Notes: a model not told the origin generated them from the letters alone. A stretch of DNA of 9,334 nucleotides from Ruminococcaceae bacterium UBA866 (GCA_002295325.1 DBGA01000070.1:1-9334), one strand, 5' to 3'. Counted from the first letter of the stretch, positions 1 through 6,559 are shown. Program-made: numbers and translations.

Positions 1-1126
1 TGGCAACAGCAGTATTTTCTTCAAGATAATTCATCAATTTTTCAGTTACAAGTCCCTCAACCAAGGATCTAGCCTCTACGTTTCCAAGTCTGCCCTTTGT
101 TTGGCCCTCAAACTCACACTCTGTAAGCTTAATGCTTACAATCGCAGTTAGTCCTTCACGAACATCTTCACCGCTTAGATTTTTATCATTTTCTTTTATG
201 AGATTAAATCTTTTTCCATAGTCGTTAAATACACGAGTAAGTGCATTTTTAAACCCTGTTTCATGCGTTCCTCCGTCGTGGGTATGAATATTATTTGCAA
301 AGGATAGCACAAGTTCATTATAGCTATCGTTGTATTGCATTGCAATCTCAACAATTGAGTCATTTTCAGTTTTTGAAATATAAATTACTTCATCATGTAC
401 TACTTCTAATTTTTTTCTCTCATGAATATGGGATACAAAACTCCTTATTCCACCCTCGTAATAAAGATTTTCTGAAATTAAATTGTCTGCATCTCTTAAA
501 TCTTTGATTACAATCTTAATTCCTGCATTCAAGAAAGCCTGTTCTCTTAACCTATTAAGTAGAACTTCATAATCGAAATTTATTTCTTCAAAAATTTCAC
601 CGTCCGGCTTAAATACTACAGTAGTACCTTTTTGCTCTGTTTCACCCATTATTTTTAGAGGCTCCGAATAAACACCCCTTTCAAAACGTTGAAAATGAAT
701 GTTTTTACCATCGTAAATGGTTAATTCAAGGAATTCACTCAAAGCATTTACTACAGACGCACCAACTCCATGCAAACCACCAGCCATTTTATATCCGCCG
801 CCGCCAAATTTTCCTCCAGCGTGTAAAACTGTATAAACAACAGTAGCGGCTGAAATACCCTCTTTTGCATGAATGCCGGTAGGAATACCACGTCCGTTAT
901 CGGTTACTTTTATAACATTCTCAGGTAAAATTTCTACGTTGATTTCATCACAATGACCGGCAAGAGCCTCATCTATTGCGTTATCTACAATCTCATAGAC
1001 TAAATGGTGAAGACCTCTTGGTCCTGTCGAGCCAATATACATACCTGGACGTTTTCTTACCGCCTCTAAACCCTCCAGAACCTGTATTTCTTCCGCTCCA
1101 TATTGCTCATTATTTGGAATTTCCAC
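1..1126 (-). CDS. gyrB: DNA gyrase subunit B (3' part cut off by window edge)
   Basis: ATPase subunit of DNA gyrase, which with GyrA introduces negative supercoils ahead of the replication fork. I read 375 codons without a net frame change. The start is GTG, with GGAGG at 1136-1140 nine bases upstream. The GHKL ATPase motifs are visible: the N-box EIVDN at residues 45-49 (catalytic Glu45), DNGRGIPTGIH, and the glycine-rich lid GGKFGGGGYKMAGGLHGVG. In the transducer domain, the QTK loop (QTKGRLGN, residues 342-349) carries the lysine that contacts the ATP gamma-phosphate. The TOPRIM domain and C-terminus lie beyond position 1; family length is about 640 residues. It is the last visible gene of the minus-strand series, 88 bases after remB, and gyrA would be expected next. 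GyrB rather than ParE is favoured by the recF/remB context. Confidence 0.97.
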   Translation of the reverse strand, partial: MEIPNNEQYGAEEIQVLEGLEAVRKRPGMYIGSTGPRGLHHLVYEIVDNAIDEALAGHCDEINVEILPENVIKVTDNGRGIPTGIHAKEGISAATVVYTVLHAGGKFGGGGYKMAGGLHGVGASVVNALSEFLELTIYDGKNIHFQRFERGVYSEPLKIMGETEQKGTTVVFKPDGEIFEEINFDYEVLLNRLREQAFLNAGIKIVIKDLRDADNLISENLYYEGGIRSFVSHIHERKKLEVVHDEVIYISKTENDSIVEIAMQYNDSYNELVLSFANNIHTHDGGTHETGFKNALTRVFNDYGKRFNLIKENDKNLSGEDVREGLTAIVSIKLTECEFEGQTKGRLGNVEARSLVEGLVTEKLMNYLEENTAVA

Positions 1127-1214
1127 TTAATATTACCTCCGCATGTTTTTTTAGATTGCAAGCTTACCTTGCTGCCATATCTTCTTAAAAATTTTTAAAA
1201 GCTAGATACTGTTT

Positions 1215-1466
1215 TTATTTTATTTTTGCTCTTTTCTTAATCGTAGTTGACGAAATCTGTGAGATATAAACAGTTGTTTTATCTTTATTTTTTGTAATGA
1301 TAAATGTTTTTGGCATCTCGTAGGACACTGTGATAACCTCGTCTCTTTTTGTTGCACTCACTAAAAAATCTTTTGTTTTCTTTGAAGTCGAAGTTTTTTC
1401 TAAATCAAAGATACCTATTATATCAGAAGTTTTAACGACTACTTCCTGCCCTAAATGGAGATACAA
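1215..1466 (-). CDS. remB: DUF370 / RemB-like extracellular matrix regulator
   Basis: A small protein of 83 residues matching the DUF370 family (B. subtilis YaaB/RemB, linked to control of matrix genes; the related RemA is a DNA-binding protein). The hallmark N-terminus YLHLGQEVVVKTSDIIGIFD is present, as is the C-terminal stretch with SSTTIKKR. I place the start at TTG 1466, not at the in-frame ATG at 1487. AAAGGA at 1475-1480 sits eight bases before the TTG, no ribosome site precedes the ATG, and family members begin M-Y-(L/I)-H-L-G. It lies between recF and gyrB, its conserved position in Firmicutes, 46 bases after the recF stop. Its target in this organism is unknown. The family call is secure; the B versus A distinction rests on location. 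Confidence 0.88.
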   Translation of the reverse strand: MYLHLGQEVVVKTSDIIGIFDLEKTSTSKKTKDFLVSATKRDEVITVSYEMPKTFIITKNKDKTTVYISQISSTTIKKRAKIK

Positions 1467-1512
1467 AAAATCATTCCTTTTTATCATAATAATTTTGCAA
1501 CAAAAGAACTAA

Positions 1513-2640
1513 CTATGGTCCTTCTATGTTGCAGTATTCTTGAAGAGTTCCGTCATTTATCTTAAATATACACCCGTTATTGAGTTTTAACGTATTTGAA
1601 ACGTCACAGCAGGTTATAAAAACCTGCATCCCTCGAACATGGTTTAATATGTAATCTTGCCTTGATACGTCTAGTTCACTCATTACATCATCAAGAAGCA
1701 TAATTGGATTTTCGCCGGTTATTTTTTTTAAAAGCATTGCTTCTGCAAGCTTTAAAGCAATGACTGCACTTCTTTGTTGACCCTGTGAACCATATGTTTT
1801 TACTGATTTTCCGTCAATAAAAACCTCCAAATCATCCCGATGAATTCCAATGGATGTGAAACCTTGTCTGACATCAGCATTAAAATTTGCTTTTAAATTA
1901 GTTTCATATTCTAAAACCCTATTATCGTCGTAGCTATTTACGTCTTTTATATCTTCAAACACAGTGGAAACATAACCAATCGAAAAGCCTTCTCGTTTGG
2001 AGGAAAGCCCCTCATATATTTTTTTTGCCAATACTTCCAGCTTATTTACATAGTCGTTTCTATAAATTGAAAGTATTGTTCCAATTTTTGCAAGCTGTGA
2101 ATCCCAAACCTCAATGTCTGTTTCAAGATTTTTGTAGGAGCTTGCATTTCTTAATAGGGCATTGCGCTGATCAATGAGTTTTTCATATCGTTGCATATAA
2201 CTATCATACTGTGGTTTTATTTGTGACACAGCAATATCTATAAATCGCCTACGATTTTTAGGACCATCTTTGATAAATGAAAGATGTGCAGGAGAAAAAA
2301 CCACTGCATAAAAGTTTCCATTAAGTTCTGTCATAGATTTTAACTCAACGTTATTTAAGGTTATTTTCTTTTTCGTTGATAATATCATTTTTGCTTTTTG
2401 CGTTCGCTGCTTATCTGAAAACTCAATTGTAAGACTAGAAGCGTCTTGTTCAAACATAATCAGCTCATTTGCTTTTGCACCACGAAACGAATTATTCCCT
2501 GTAAAAAGCCAAATTGCCTCAATTAAGTTTGTTTTACCTTGAGCATTGTCACCATAGAAAACATTTATTCCTTCACAGGGTATTATTTCCATTTTTTTTA
2601 TATTTCTATAGTTCAAAAGCTCAATTTTCTCAAGTTTCAC
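1513..2640 (-). CDS. recF: DNA replication and repair protein RecF
   Basis: SMC-like ATPase that binds gapped DNA and, with RecO and RecR, loads RecA for post-replication gap repair. The 375 residues are near the usual family length. Walker A is GDNAQGKT at residues 30-37. The ABC-type signature YGSQGQQRS is at about 283-291, and Walker B with the D-loop is PIMLLDDVMSELD at about 312-324. The N-terminus KLEKIELLNYRN is typical of the family. The start is GTG, with GGAGG at 2648-2652 seven bases upstream. It follows yaaA by 90 bases and precedes remB. All catalytic motifs are intact and no frameshift is seen. Confidence 0.97.
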   Translation of the reverse strand: MKLEKIELLNYRNIKKMEIIPCEGINVFYGDNAQGKTNLIEAIWLFTGNNSFRGAKANELIMFEQDASSLTIEFSDKQRTQKAKMILSTKKKITLNNVELKSMTELNGNFYAVVFSPAHLSFIKDGPKNRRRFIDIAVSQIKPQYDSYMQRYEKLIDQRNALLRNASSYKNLETDIEVWDSQLAKIGTILSIYRNDYVNKLEVLAKKIYEGLSSKREGFSIGYVSTVFEDIKDVNSYDDNRVLEYETNLKANFNADVRQGFTSIGIHRDDLEVFIDGKSVKTYGSQGQQRSAVIALKLAEAMLLKKITGENPIMLLDDVMSELDVSRQDYILNHVRGMQVFITCCDVSNTLKLNNGCIFKINDGTLQEYCNIEGP

Positions 2641-2684
2641 CCGATAACCTCCAAAATACGTAACACCAGCGTATGTTTGCCCTA

Positions 2685-2712
2685 ATTATTTTATACAGAG
2701 ATATAAAATAAT
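2685..2712. repeat. AT-only 11-bp inverted repeat between yaaA and recF
   Basis: Perfect arms ATTATTTTATA (2685-2695) and TATAAAATAAT (2702-2712) with a 6-base loop. In the minus-strand transcript this would be a hairpin in the yaaA-recF spacer. No T-run follows on that strand, so it is not a standard terminator. The all-A/T stem would be weak as RNA. It might be a processing site or a chance product of base composition. Confidence 0.5.
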
Positions 2713-2730
2713 AAAATGATTTGACTTTCA

Positions 2731-2988
2731 TTACTTTACAACTTTAGTTAATTTTACTTTTATGGGGTCTTTTTGTTGTTTTATGATAAAGATATTTTCA
2801 TCAAGGCTAACTTTATCTCCTGCTTTTATCTTTTTGCCACGCATTAAACAAACCTCATCATTAACAAAAACTACTCCCTCAGCAATAATTTCTTTTGAGT
2901 GGCCACCACTTTCTGCCACACCAACAAATTTAAGTAGTTGGTCAAGCTTTATAAATTCAGTTTTTATCAATACATCTAGTTCATTCAT
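2731..2988 (-). CDS. yaaA: S4-domain RNA-binding protein YaaA (RlbA family)
   Basis: A small S4-like RNA-binding protein of 85 residues, found between dnaN and recF in most Firmicutes; the B. subtilis YaaA has about 71. The S4 core is visible: FIKLDQLLKFVGVAESGGHS at about residues 12-31, then a V-F-V-N-D turn and RGKKIKAGDKV. In this family that surface binds structured RNA, probably ribosomal; the exact role is not settled. The start is ATG with AGGAG at 2996-3000 seven bases upstream. It is 31 bases downstream of dnaN, so the two are probably co-transcribed. The C-terminus carries about 15 extra, lysine-rich residues. The family assignment is firm and the function inferred. Confidence 0.92.
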   Translation of the reverse strand: MNELDVLIKTEFIKLDQLLKFVGVAESGGHSKEIIAEGVVFVNDEVCLMRGKKIKAGDKVSLDENIFIIKQQKDPIKVKLTKVVK

Positions 2989-3019
2989 ACAAAATCTCCT
3001 TCAAGTTAAGACTTGATTT

Positions 3020-4135
3020 TTAGGATTTCAATCTAACCGGTAAAACCAAGAATAAAAAGCTATCATCACCAATAGGCAATATTTTAATAGGGGATATTGG
3101 CCCATTAATTTCAAGTTTAAGAGTTTCACACTCACTTGCTTTTAATGCGTCTGCCATAAATCTATTATTAAATCCAATTTTCACTTCAGGACCCTCAATG
3201 GTTGCGTGAATAGAATCATTCACCTTGCCAATTGACGTTTCACAAAATAGCTTAATATTATTATTCGCAAAAGTACATCTTACCGGACTTTTGGCTCTTT
3301 CGTTAATAATAATTGATGCACGATTGATGCTATCAAGAAAGCTTTTTGTTTCGATTGTAATGGTTGTTTGAGTTTCTTTTGGGATAGCTGTTTCATAATC
3401 TAAAAAATTACCTTCAAGTAATCGTGAAATAATAATATAACCGTTAATTGAGAAACTAATATGTTTATTTGAAACACTTACTTTTACATTTTCCTCATCA
3501 TCTTCCAATCCAAGACGAGATAACAACTTTACAATTTCTGCAAGTGTTTTTCCTGGTACAACAAATTGAAAATTATCTAAAACATTAATTTTCTCTTTTC
3601 TCAAAGCCAAACGCACACCATCAACTGACACGATATACAAAATAGAATCTTTAATATCAAATAATGATCCTGTTAAAATAGGGTTTTGATCGTTTTGTGC
3701 AACAGAGAACAAAGTTTGAGAAATCATATTTTTTAATAAATGGTGAGAAATAGAAAATTCTTTATCGTTTGAAATAGATGGCATATCTGGATATTCTTCT
3801 GCATTAAGTCCTAATATAGTAAATTCTATATCATTACACTCAATGATTGTAAGTAGTTTCTCATCTGTTTTAAAAGAAACCTCTCCATCTGGCATTTTAT
3901 TGATAATATTTGCAAGCAGTGTTGCATTCAAAATTATGCTGCCATCTTCGGTAGATTTTACAAAAACAGATTTTGCTATACCTAGTTCAAGGTTGTAGCC
4001 TGTAATCTTTAATGAATTGTTTTCGCATTGCATCAAAATACCTTCTAAAGCAATTAAAGTGGTTTTTGTAGTAACTGCTGGAAGTACATTATTGATAGCC
4101 TCACTTAAATCTTTTTTGTTGCAAGAAAATTTCAT
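3020..4135 (-). CDS. dnaN: DNA polymerase III beta subunit (sliding clamp)
   Basis: The ring-forming processivity clamp that tethers DNA polymerase III to the template and recruits partners through its hydrophobic pocket. The 371 residues match the family (about 366-380) and its three repeated clamp folds of about 120 residues each. The N-terminus MKFSCNKKDLSEAINNV and the C-terminal LFLVLPVRL are diagnostic; the final residues line the peptide-binding pocket. The start is ATG, with AAGGAGA at 4142-4148 and GGAG seven bases from the start. It is the first gene after the origin on this arm and is separated from dnaA by a terminator, so it needs its own promoter. I found none convincing in 4136-4574: a TATAAT at 4239-4244 (minus strand) lies in the A/T tract without a good -35. 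Confidence 0.97.
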   Translation of the reverse strand: MKFSCNKKDLSEAINNVLPAVTTKTTLIALEGILMQCENNSLKITGYNLELGIAKSVFVKSTEDGSIILNATLLANIINKMPDGEVSFKTDEKLLTIIECNDIEFTILGLNAEEYPDMPSISNDKEFSISHHLLKNMISQTLFSVAQNDQNPILTGSLFDIKDSILYIVSVDGVRLALRKEKINVLDNFQFVVPGKTLAEIVKLLSRLGLEDDEENVKVSVSNKHISFSINGYIIISRLLEGNFLDYETAIPKETQTTITIETKSFLDSINRASIIINERAKSPVRCTFANNNIKLFCETSIGKVNDSIHATIEGPEVKIGFNNRFMADALKASECETLKLEINGPISPIKILPIGDDSFLFLVLPVRLKS

Positions 4136-4217
4136 ATAATTTCTCCTTCTAGCATTATTATGCCAAATATATTTTACACACAGAGTTATTTTAAAAAAGA
4201 TAAACTTTGTGCTTGCG

Positions 4218-4268
4218 AATTAAAAAATAAAAATCTTTATTATATATAATATAAATAAATAATATAAA
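4218..4268. other. AT-rich DNA-unwinding element
   Basis: Of these 51 bases only position 4235 is not A or T, and 4236-4270 is pure A/T. The tract directly adjoins the trio repeats on the side away from the DnaA boxes, where the helix is expected to open first. The role is inferred from composition and position. Confidence 0.7.
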
Positions 4269-4283
4269 TAGTAGTAATAGTAG
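4269..4283 (+). repeat. DnaA-trio array (TAG-TAG-TAA-TAG-TAG)
   Basis: Five uninterrupted trinucleotides of form TA(G/A), read 5' to 3' on this strand, fit the DnaA-trio motif (3'-(G/A)AT-5'). In B. subtilis that motif guides a DnaA filament onto single-stranded DNA. A GC cluster GCCG follows at 4285-4288, then a box-like 9-mer at 4296-4304. The A/T tract lies on the other side. The order box, GC, trios, A/T tract is the expected one. Confidence 0.75.
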
Positions 4284-4295
4284 TGCCGTTGAAAC

Positions 4296-4304
4296 TGTTG
4301 GTAA
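4296..4304 (-). promoter_or_regulatory. Trio-proximal DnaA-box-like site
   Basis: TGTTGGTAA (TTACCAACA on the minus strand) differs at two positions from TTATCCACA and at one from the TTATCAACA variant seen twice nearby. It lies 12 bases from the trios, where the anchoring box would be expected. It has the same orientation as the other boxes. Sequence alone is weak; position is the main support. Confidence 0.5.
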
Positions 4305-4361
4305 AGTCAACAAATACAGGTTATACAAGCATCTATCGACTACAAGTTATTCCTTTTGTCC

Positions 4362-4381
4362 TGTGGACGATTTGTGGAAAT
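4362..4381 (-). promoter_or_regulatory. Pair of degenerate DnaA boxes, 11 bases apart
   Basis: TGTGGACGA (4362-4370) and TGTGGAAAT (4373-4381) each differ at two positions from the consensus complement TGTGGATAA and keep the TGTGGA core. Their starts are 11 bases apart, about one helical turn, in the same orientation as the other boxes. A still weaker relative, TGTGAAAAA, lies at 4442-4450. Confidence 0.5.
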
Positions 4382-4502
4382 TGTTTAATACTTTTTTTAT
4401 AAACAGCTCTTAACAGAAAAATCCGTTTAAAACTAAAAACTTGTGAAAAAAATGGTGAAAAATTTCTACTCAAAAATTAAAATAATTTTATGAGTAATTG
4501 CC

Positions 4503-4525
4503 TGTTGATAAGTAACTGTTGATAA
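4503..4525 (-). promoter_or_regulatory. Two TTATCAACA DnaA boxes
   Basis: Two identical copies of TGTTGATAA, at 4503-4511 and 4517-4525, are TTATCAACA on the minus strand, one mismatch from the TTATCCACA consensus. Their starts are 14 bases apart. They are the best boxes in the window and lie on the dnaA side of the origin, pointing the same way as the degenerate ones. Confidence 0.75.
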
Positions 4526-4574
4526 CAAAAAAAGATAAAAAATAATATCCTACTTAAAAAGTTAAAAAACACCC

Positions 4575-4616
4575 AAAAATCAAAGGTGATATACCCATGT
4601 CACACCTTTGATTTTT
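4575..4616. terminator. Bidirectional-looking terminator after dnaA
   Basis: A perfect 14-bp stem pairs 4575-4588 (AAAAATCAAAGGTG) with 4603-4616 around a 14-base loop. On the minus strand the stem ends in five T residues, 16 bases past the dnaA stop. On the plus strand it ends in seven T residues. It should end dnaA transcription before the origin, separating dnaA from dnaN. Confidence 0.85.
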
Positions 4617-4632
4617 TTATAATTAAGTTTAT

Positions 4633-6003
4633 CTATTTATTTCTAATATTTTTAATAATATCATCAATAATAGCACGTTGGCGGGAATCTGTTCCCATTA
4701 AATCTCTTGTCTGATTAAGTGCATATACAATTGTGGAATGGTCACGATCAAATTCAGCACCAATCAGAGAGGTGGACATTTGTGTAATCTCTCTAATAAT
4801 ATAGATAGCAGTTTGCCTTGCAACAGATATATTTGCATTTCTTTTCTTTGAGCGGAGATCATCTGCTGAAACAGAATAGGTTTTAGAAACCTCTTCAATG
4901 ATTCGTTCAACGGTAACTGGTACAGGTTGATTATCATTTAAGATTTCCTTTATAACGTTTTGTGCAACACTTATAGAGGGTGGAGATCCTGCATAACGTT
5001 TATATGCCTCAATCTTCTTTACAGCACCCTCGAGCTGGCGTATATTCGTTTTTAAACGATTTGCAATAAACTCGGTAACATCACTTGGAATTTCTATTTG
5101 CAAAAGAGCAGCCTTTCTGTTGATAATGGCAATTCTTGTTTCAAAGTCCGGTGGCGAAATATCTGTAATTAAACCCCACTCAAAACGGCTTTTCAGCCTG
5201 TCCTCTAGGGTTTTAATATCTTTTGGAGGTCTATCAGAAGTAAGTACAATTTGCTTTCCCACTTGATAAAGCTCATTAAAGGTATGAAAGAATTCTTCTT
5301 GGGTTCTATCCTTACCAGCAACAAACTGGATATCATCGACTAGGAGTATGTCTGCTTTTCTATATTTATTATGAAAACTGTTTACAGTTTGGGTAGCAAA
5401 CGAAGCAATGAGTTCATTGGTAAAGGTTTCACTTGATACAGAAATAATATTTTTTTCTGGGCTTTGCTTTCTGATTTCGTTTGCAATCGCCATCAATAGA
5501 TGTGTTTTACCAAGCCCTGATGGGCCATAGATAAAAAGAGGATTATAAGAGCCTGCTTGTTGGGACGTAATTGCTTTACAAGCAGCGTAAGCAAAGTTAT
5601 TTGATGAGCCTACAATAAAAGTATCAAAAGTATACTCATATGTACCGTTATTGTTATTTTCTAAAGATACAGGAGCATCATTTTCTATATTGGAGTCAAT
5701 AGAATTTAGCTTTTCAGCATTTATAAGAAACTCATTGTTCATATATTGCTTTATGTCGTCTTCTGTTGCAATAACAACAGTGATTGGGAAACCTAAAACT
5801 TGCTCAAAACCAGCATTTATCTTATCAAAATATTGTTTCAAGAGGACATCCTTTTGAAACGTAGTCTTAATATAAATAATTGCGTTGTTGTTTTCGAATT
5901 TCACTGGTTCAATTAAAGAAATCCAGCAACTATAAGCAACGTCGCTCACACTCTCTTTGATATACTCTTTAACCAAATCAACTACTTCGCTAAATGATTC
6001 CAT
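4633..6003 (-). CDS. dnaA: Chromosomal replication initiator protein DnaA
   Basis: AAA+ ATPase that binds DnaA boxes, opens the origin and recruits the helicase. The 456 residues have the four usual domains: an N-terminal interaction domain (about 1-80), a low-complexity Asn/Glu-rich linker (about 85-120), the ATPase core and the helix-turn-helix domain. Walker A GPSGLGKT is at about 160-167, Walker B ILLVDDIQF has its aspartates at about 223-224, and the arginine-finger region is LKSRFEWGL. The domain IV motif FDRDHSTIVYA keeps the base-contacting R-D-H. The commoner FGGRDH spacing is one residue shorter here (GG replaced by D). The start is ATG 6003, with GGAGG at 6015-6019 eleven bases upstream. 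An in-frame GTG at 6021 overlaps that ribosome site and has none of its own. A terminator follows 16 bases after the stop. Confidence 0.97.
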   Translation of the reverse strand: MESFSEVVDLVKEYIKESVSDVAYSCWISLIEPVKFENNNAIIYIKTTFQKDVLLKQYFDKINAGFEQVLGFPITVVIATEDDIKQYMNNEFLINAEKLNSIDSNIENDAPVSLENNNNGTYEYTFDTFIVGSSNNFAYAACKAITSQQAGSYNPLFIYGPSGLGKTHLLMAIANEIRKQSPEKNIISVSSETFTNELIASFATQTVNSFHNKYRKADILLVDDIQFVAGKDRTQEEFFHTFNELYQVGKQIVLTSDRPPKDIKTLEDRLKSRFEWGLITDISPPDFETRIAIINRKAALLQIEIPSDVTEFIANRLKTNIRQLEGAVKKIEAYKRYAGSPPSISVAQNVIKEILNDNQPVPVTVERIIEEVSKTYSVSADDLRSKKRNANISVARQTAIYIIREITQMSTSLIGAEFDRDHSTIVYALNQTRDLMGTDSRQRAIIDDIIKNIRNK

Positions 6004-6030
6004 TGTTGAAAAAACCTCCACACTAAGTTA

Positions 6031-6054
6031 TAATAATCATACATTTGATTATTA
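6031..6054. repeat. 9-bp palindrome in the dnaA leader
   Basis: TAATAATCA (6031-6039) and TGATTATTA (6046-6054) are perfect complements around a 6-base centre. The element lies just upstream of the dnaA ribosome site (6015-6019) and downstream of the candidate promoter at 6113-6121. It could be an operator or an RNA hairpin controlling dnaA. No known box (DnaA, Spo0A) matches it. Confidence 0.5.
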
Positions 6055-6112
6055 AGAAATTCTGAATGTCCAAAAAACAGGAAAAACCAGTATTTCACGA
6101 TGCAAATATAAG

Positions 6113-6121
6113 ATTATATCA
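6113..6121 (-). promoter_or_regulatory. Candidate dnaA promoter (extended -10)
   Basis: On the minus strand this reads TGATATAAT, a perfect TATAAT preceded by TGn, the extended -10 form. No good -35 lies at 16-18 bases, which extended -10 promoters can tolerate. The start of transcription would be near 6106, giving a leader of about 100 bases that contains the 6031-6054 palindrome. Confidence 0.45.
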
Positions 6122-6369
6122 AAAAAATATATTCTTTAATGATATAATAATAATGGACAAAATGATTCATTTTATAAAAATTTCCAAAATTGATATCAAC
6201 AGCTTTTAAACCAAATGGTATAGCAAGTTGTTGAAAATAAGTATTGCTGTTTAAAATCGGTTTAAAGCATATTAAAAAGTTGTTGAATAAAAAATTAATC
6301 TTTTAAAGAGCCTATCTTTCCAATTTATACGTGATGTATCTAATTATAGCAAATTTTTTGATTTTTTAC

Positions 6370-6410
6370 AATAGATATTAAACTATTAACAGGATATTTT
6401 AATATCTATT
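6370..6410. repeat. 13-bp perfect inverted repeat
   Basis: AATAGATATTAAA (6370-6382) is exactly complementary to TTTAATATCTATT (6398-6410), with a 15-base loop. No T-run follows, so it is not an obvious terminator. It is the first of three neighbouring inverted repeats between dnaA and rpmH. Confidence 0.6.
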
Positions 6411-6432
6411 ATAAATGAAAGAATATTAAATT

Positions 6433-6480
6433 TAAAACGTTTTTAAAAAAATTTATAACAAAAATTTTTAAAATGTTTTA
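6433..6480. repeat. Imperfect 16-bp inverted repeat
   Basis: Positions 6433-6449 pair with 6465-6480 through 16 pairs, including one G-T pair (6439/6474) and one bulged T (6444). The arms are nearly all A/T (TAAAAC and GTTTTA at the ends). Low complexity makes chance pairing more likely than for its neighbours. Confidence 0.4.
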
Positions 6481-6518
6481 AGGGTATTTACTTATGTTTT
6501 TTAAAAAATAACAAGCCA

Positions 6519-6559
6519 CTATGGGTTGTGGTAAAGTAATTAATTGCCACAATCCATAG
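6519..6559. repeat. 16-bp mixed-composition hairpin upstream of the rpmH promoter
   Basis: CTATGGGTTGTGGTAA (6519-6534) pairs with TTGCCACAATCCATAG (6544-6559) with two G-T pairs and a 9-base loop. The stem contains a GC-bearing TTGTGG/CCACAA core, so it is not explained by A/T bias. It ends about 60 bases before the rpmH -35 and has no adjacent T-run. Confidence 0.65.

Larger units (their letters stand above)
4136..4574. other. oriC: Replication origin (oriC), dnaN-dnaA interval
   Basis: A non-coding interval of nearly 500 bases between dnaN and dnaA, the standard site of DNA unwinding in Firmicutes. Read from dnaA toward dnaN it holds two TGTTGATAA boxes, a weaker pair of TGTGGA-containing boxes, another box-like 9-mer, a GC cluster, five TAG/TAA trinucleotides and a long A/T tract. 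This is the order described for the B. subtilis unwinding region. No perfect TTATCCACA box is present. Gene orientation on both sides diverges from this area, supporting origin function. The call is an inference from arrangement; sub-elements are listed separately. Confidence 0.85.

Noticed and set aside
1158..1172. GCAAG/CTTGC hairpin between remB and gyrB as a terminator
   Set aside because: The stem is only five pairs and no T-run follows on the transcribed strand.
295..1188. Plus-strand open frames opposite gyrB
   Set aside because: They are antisense to well-conserved GyrB coding sequence, have no ribosome sites, and their translations resemble no family I know.
4305..4310. TTGACT (minus strand) as the -35 of a dnaN promoter
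   Set aside because: No -10-like hexamer lies 16-19 bases downstream; the expected place is GC-bearing sequence (GGCACT).
6001..6021. GTG at 6021 as the dnaA start, adding six residues
   Set aside because: The GTG overlaps the GGAGG (6015-6019) that serves ATG 6003 and has no ribosome site of its own.
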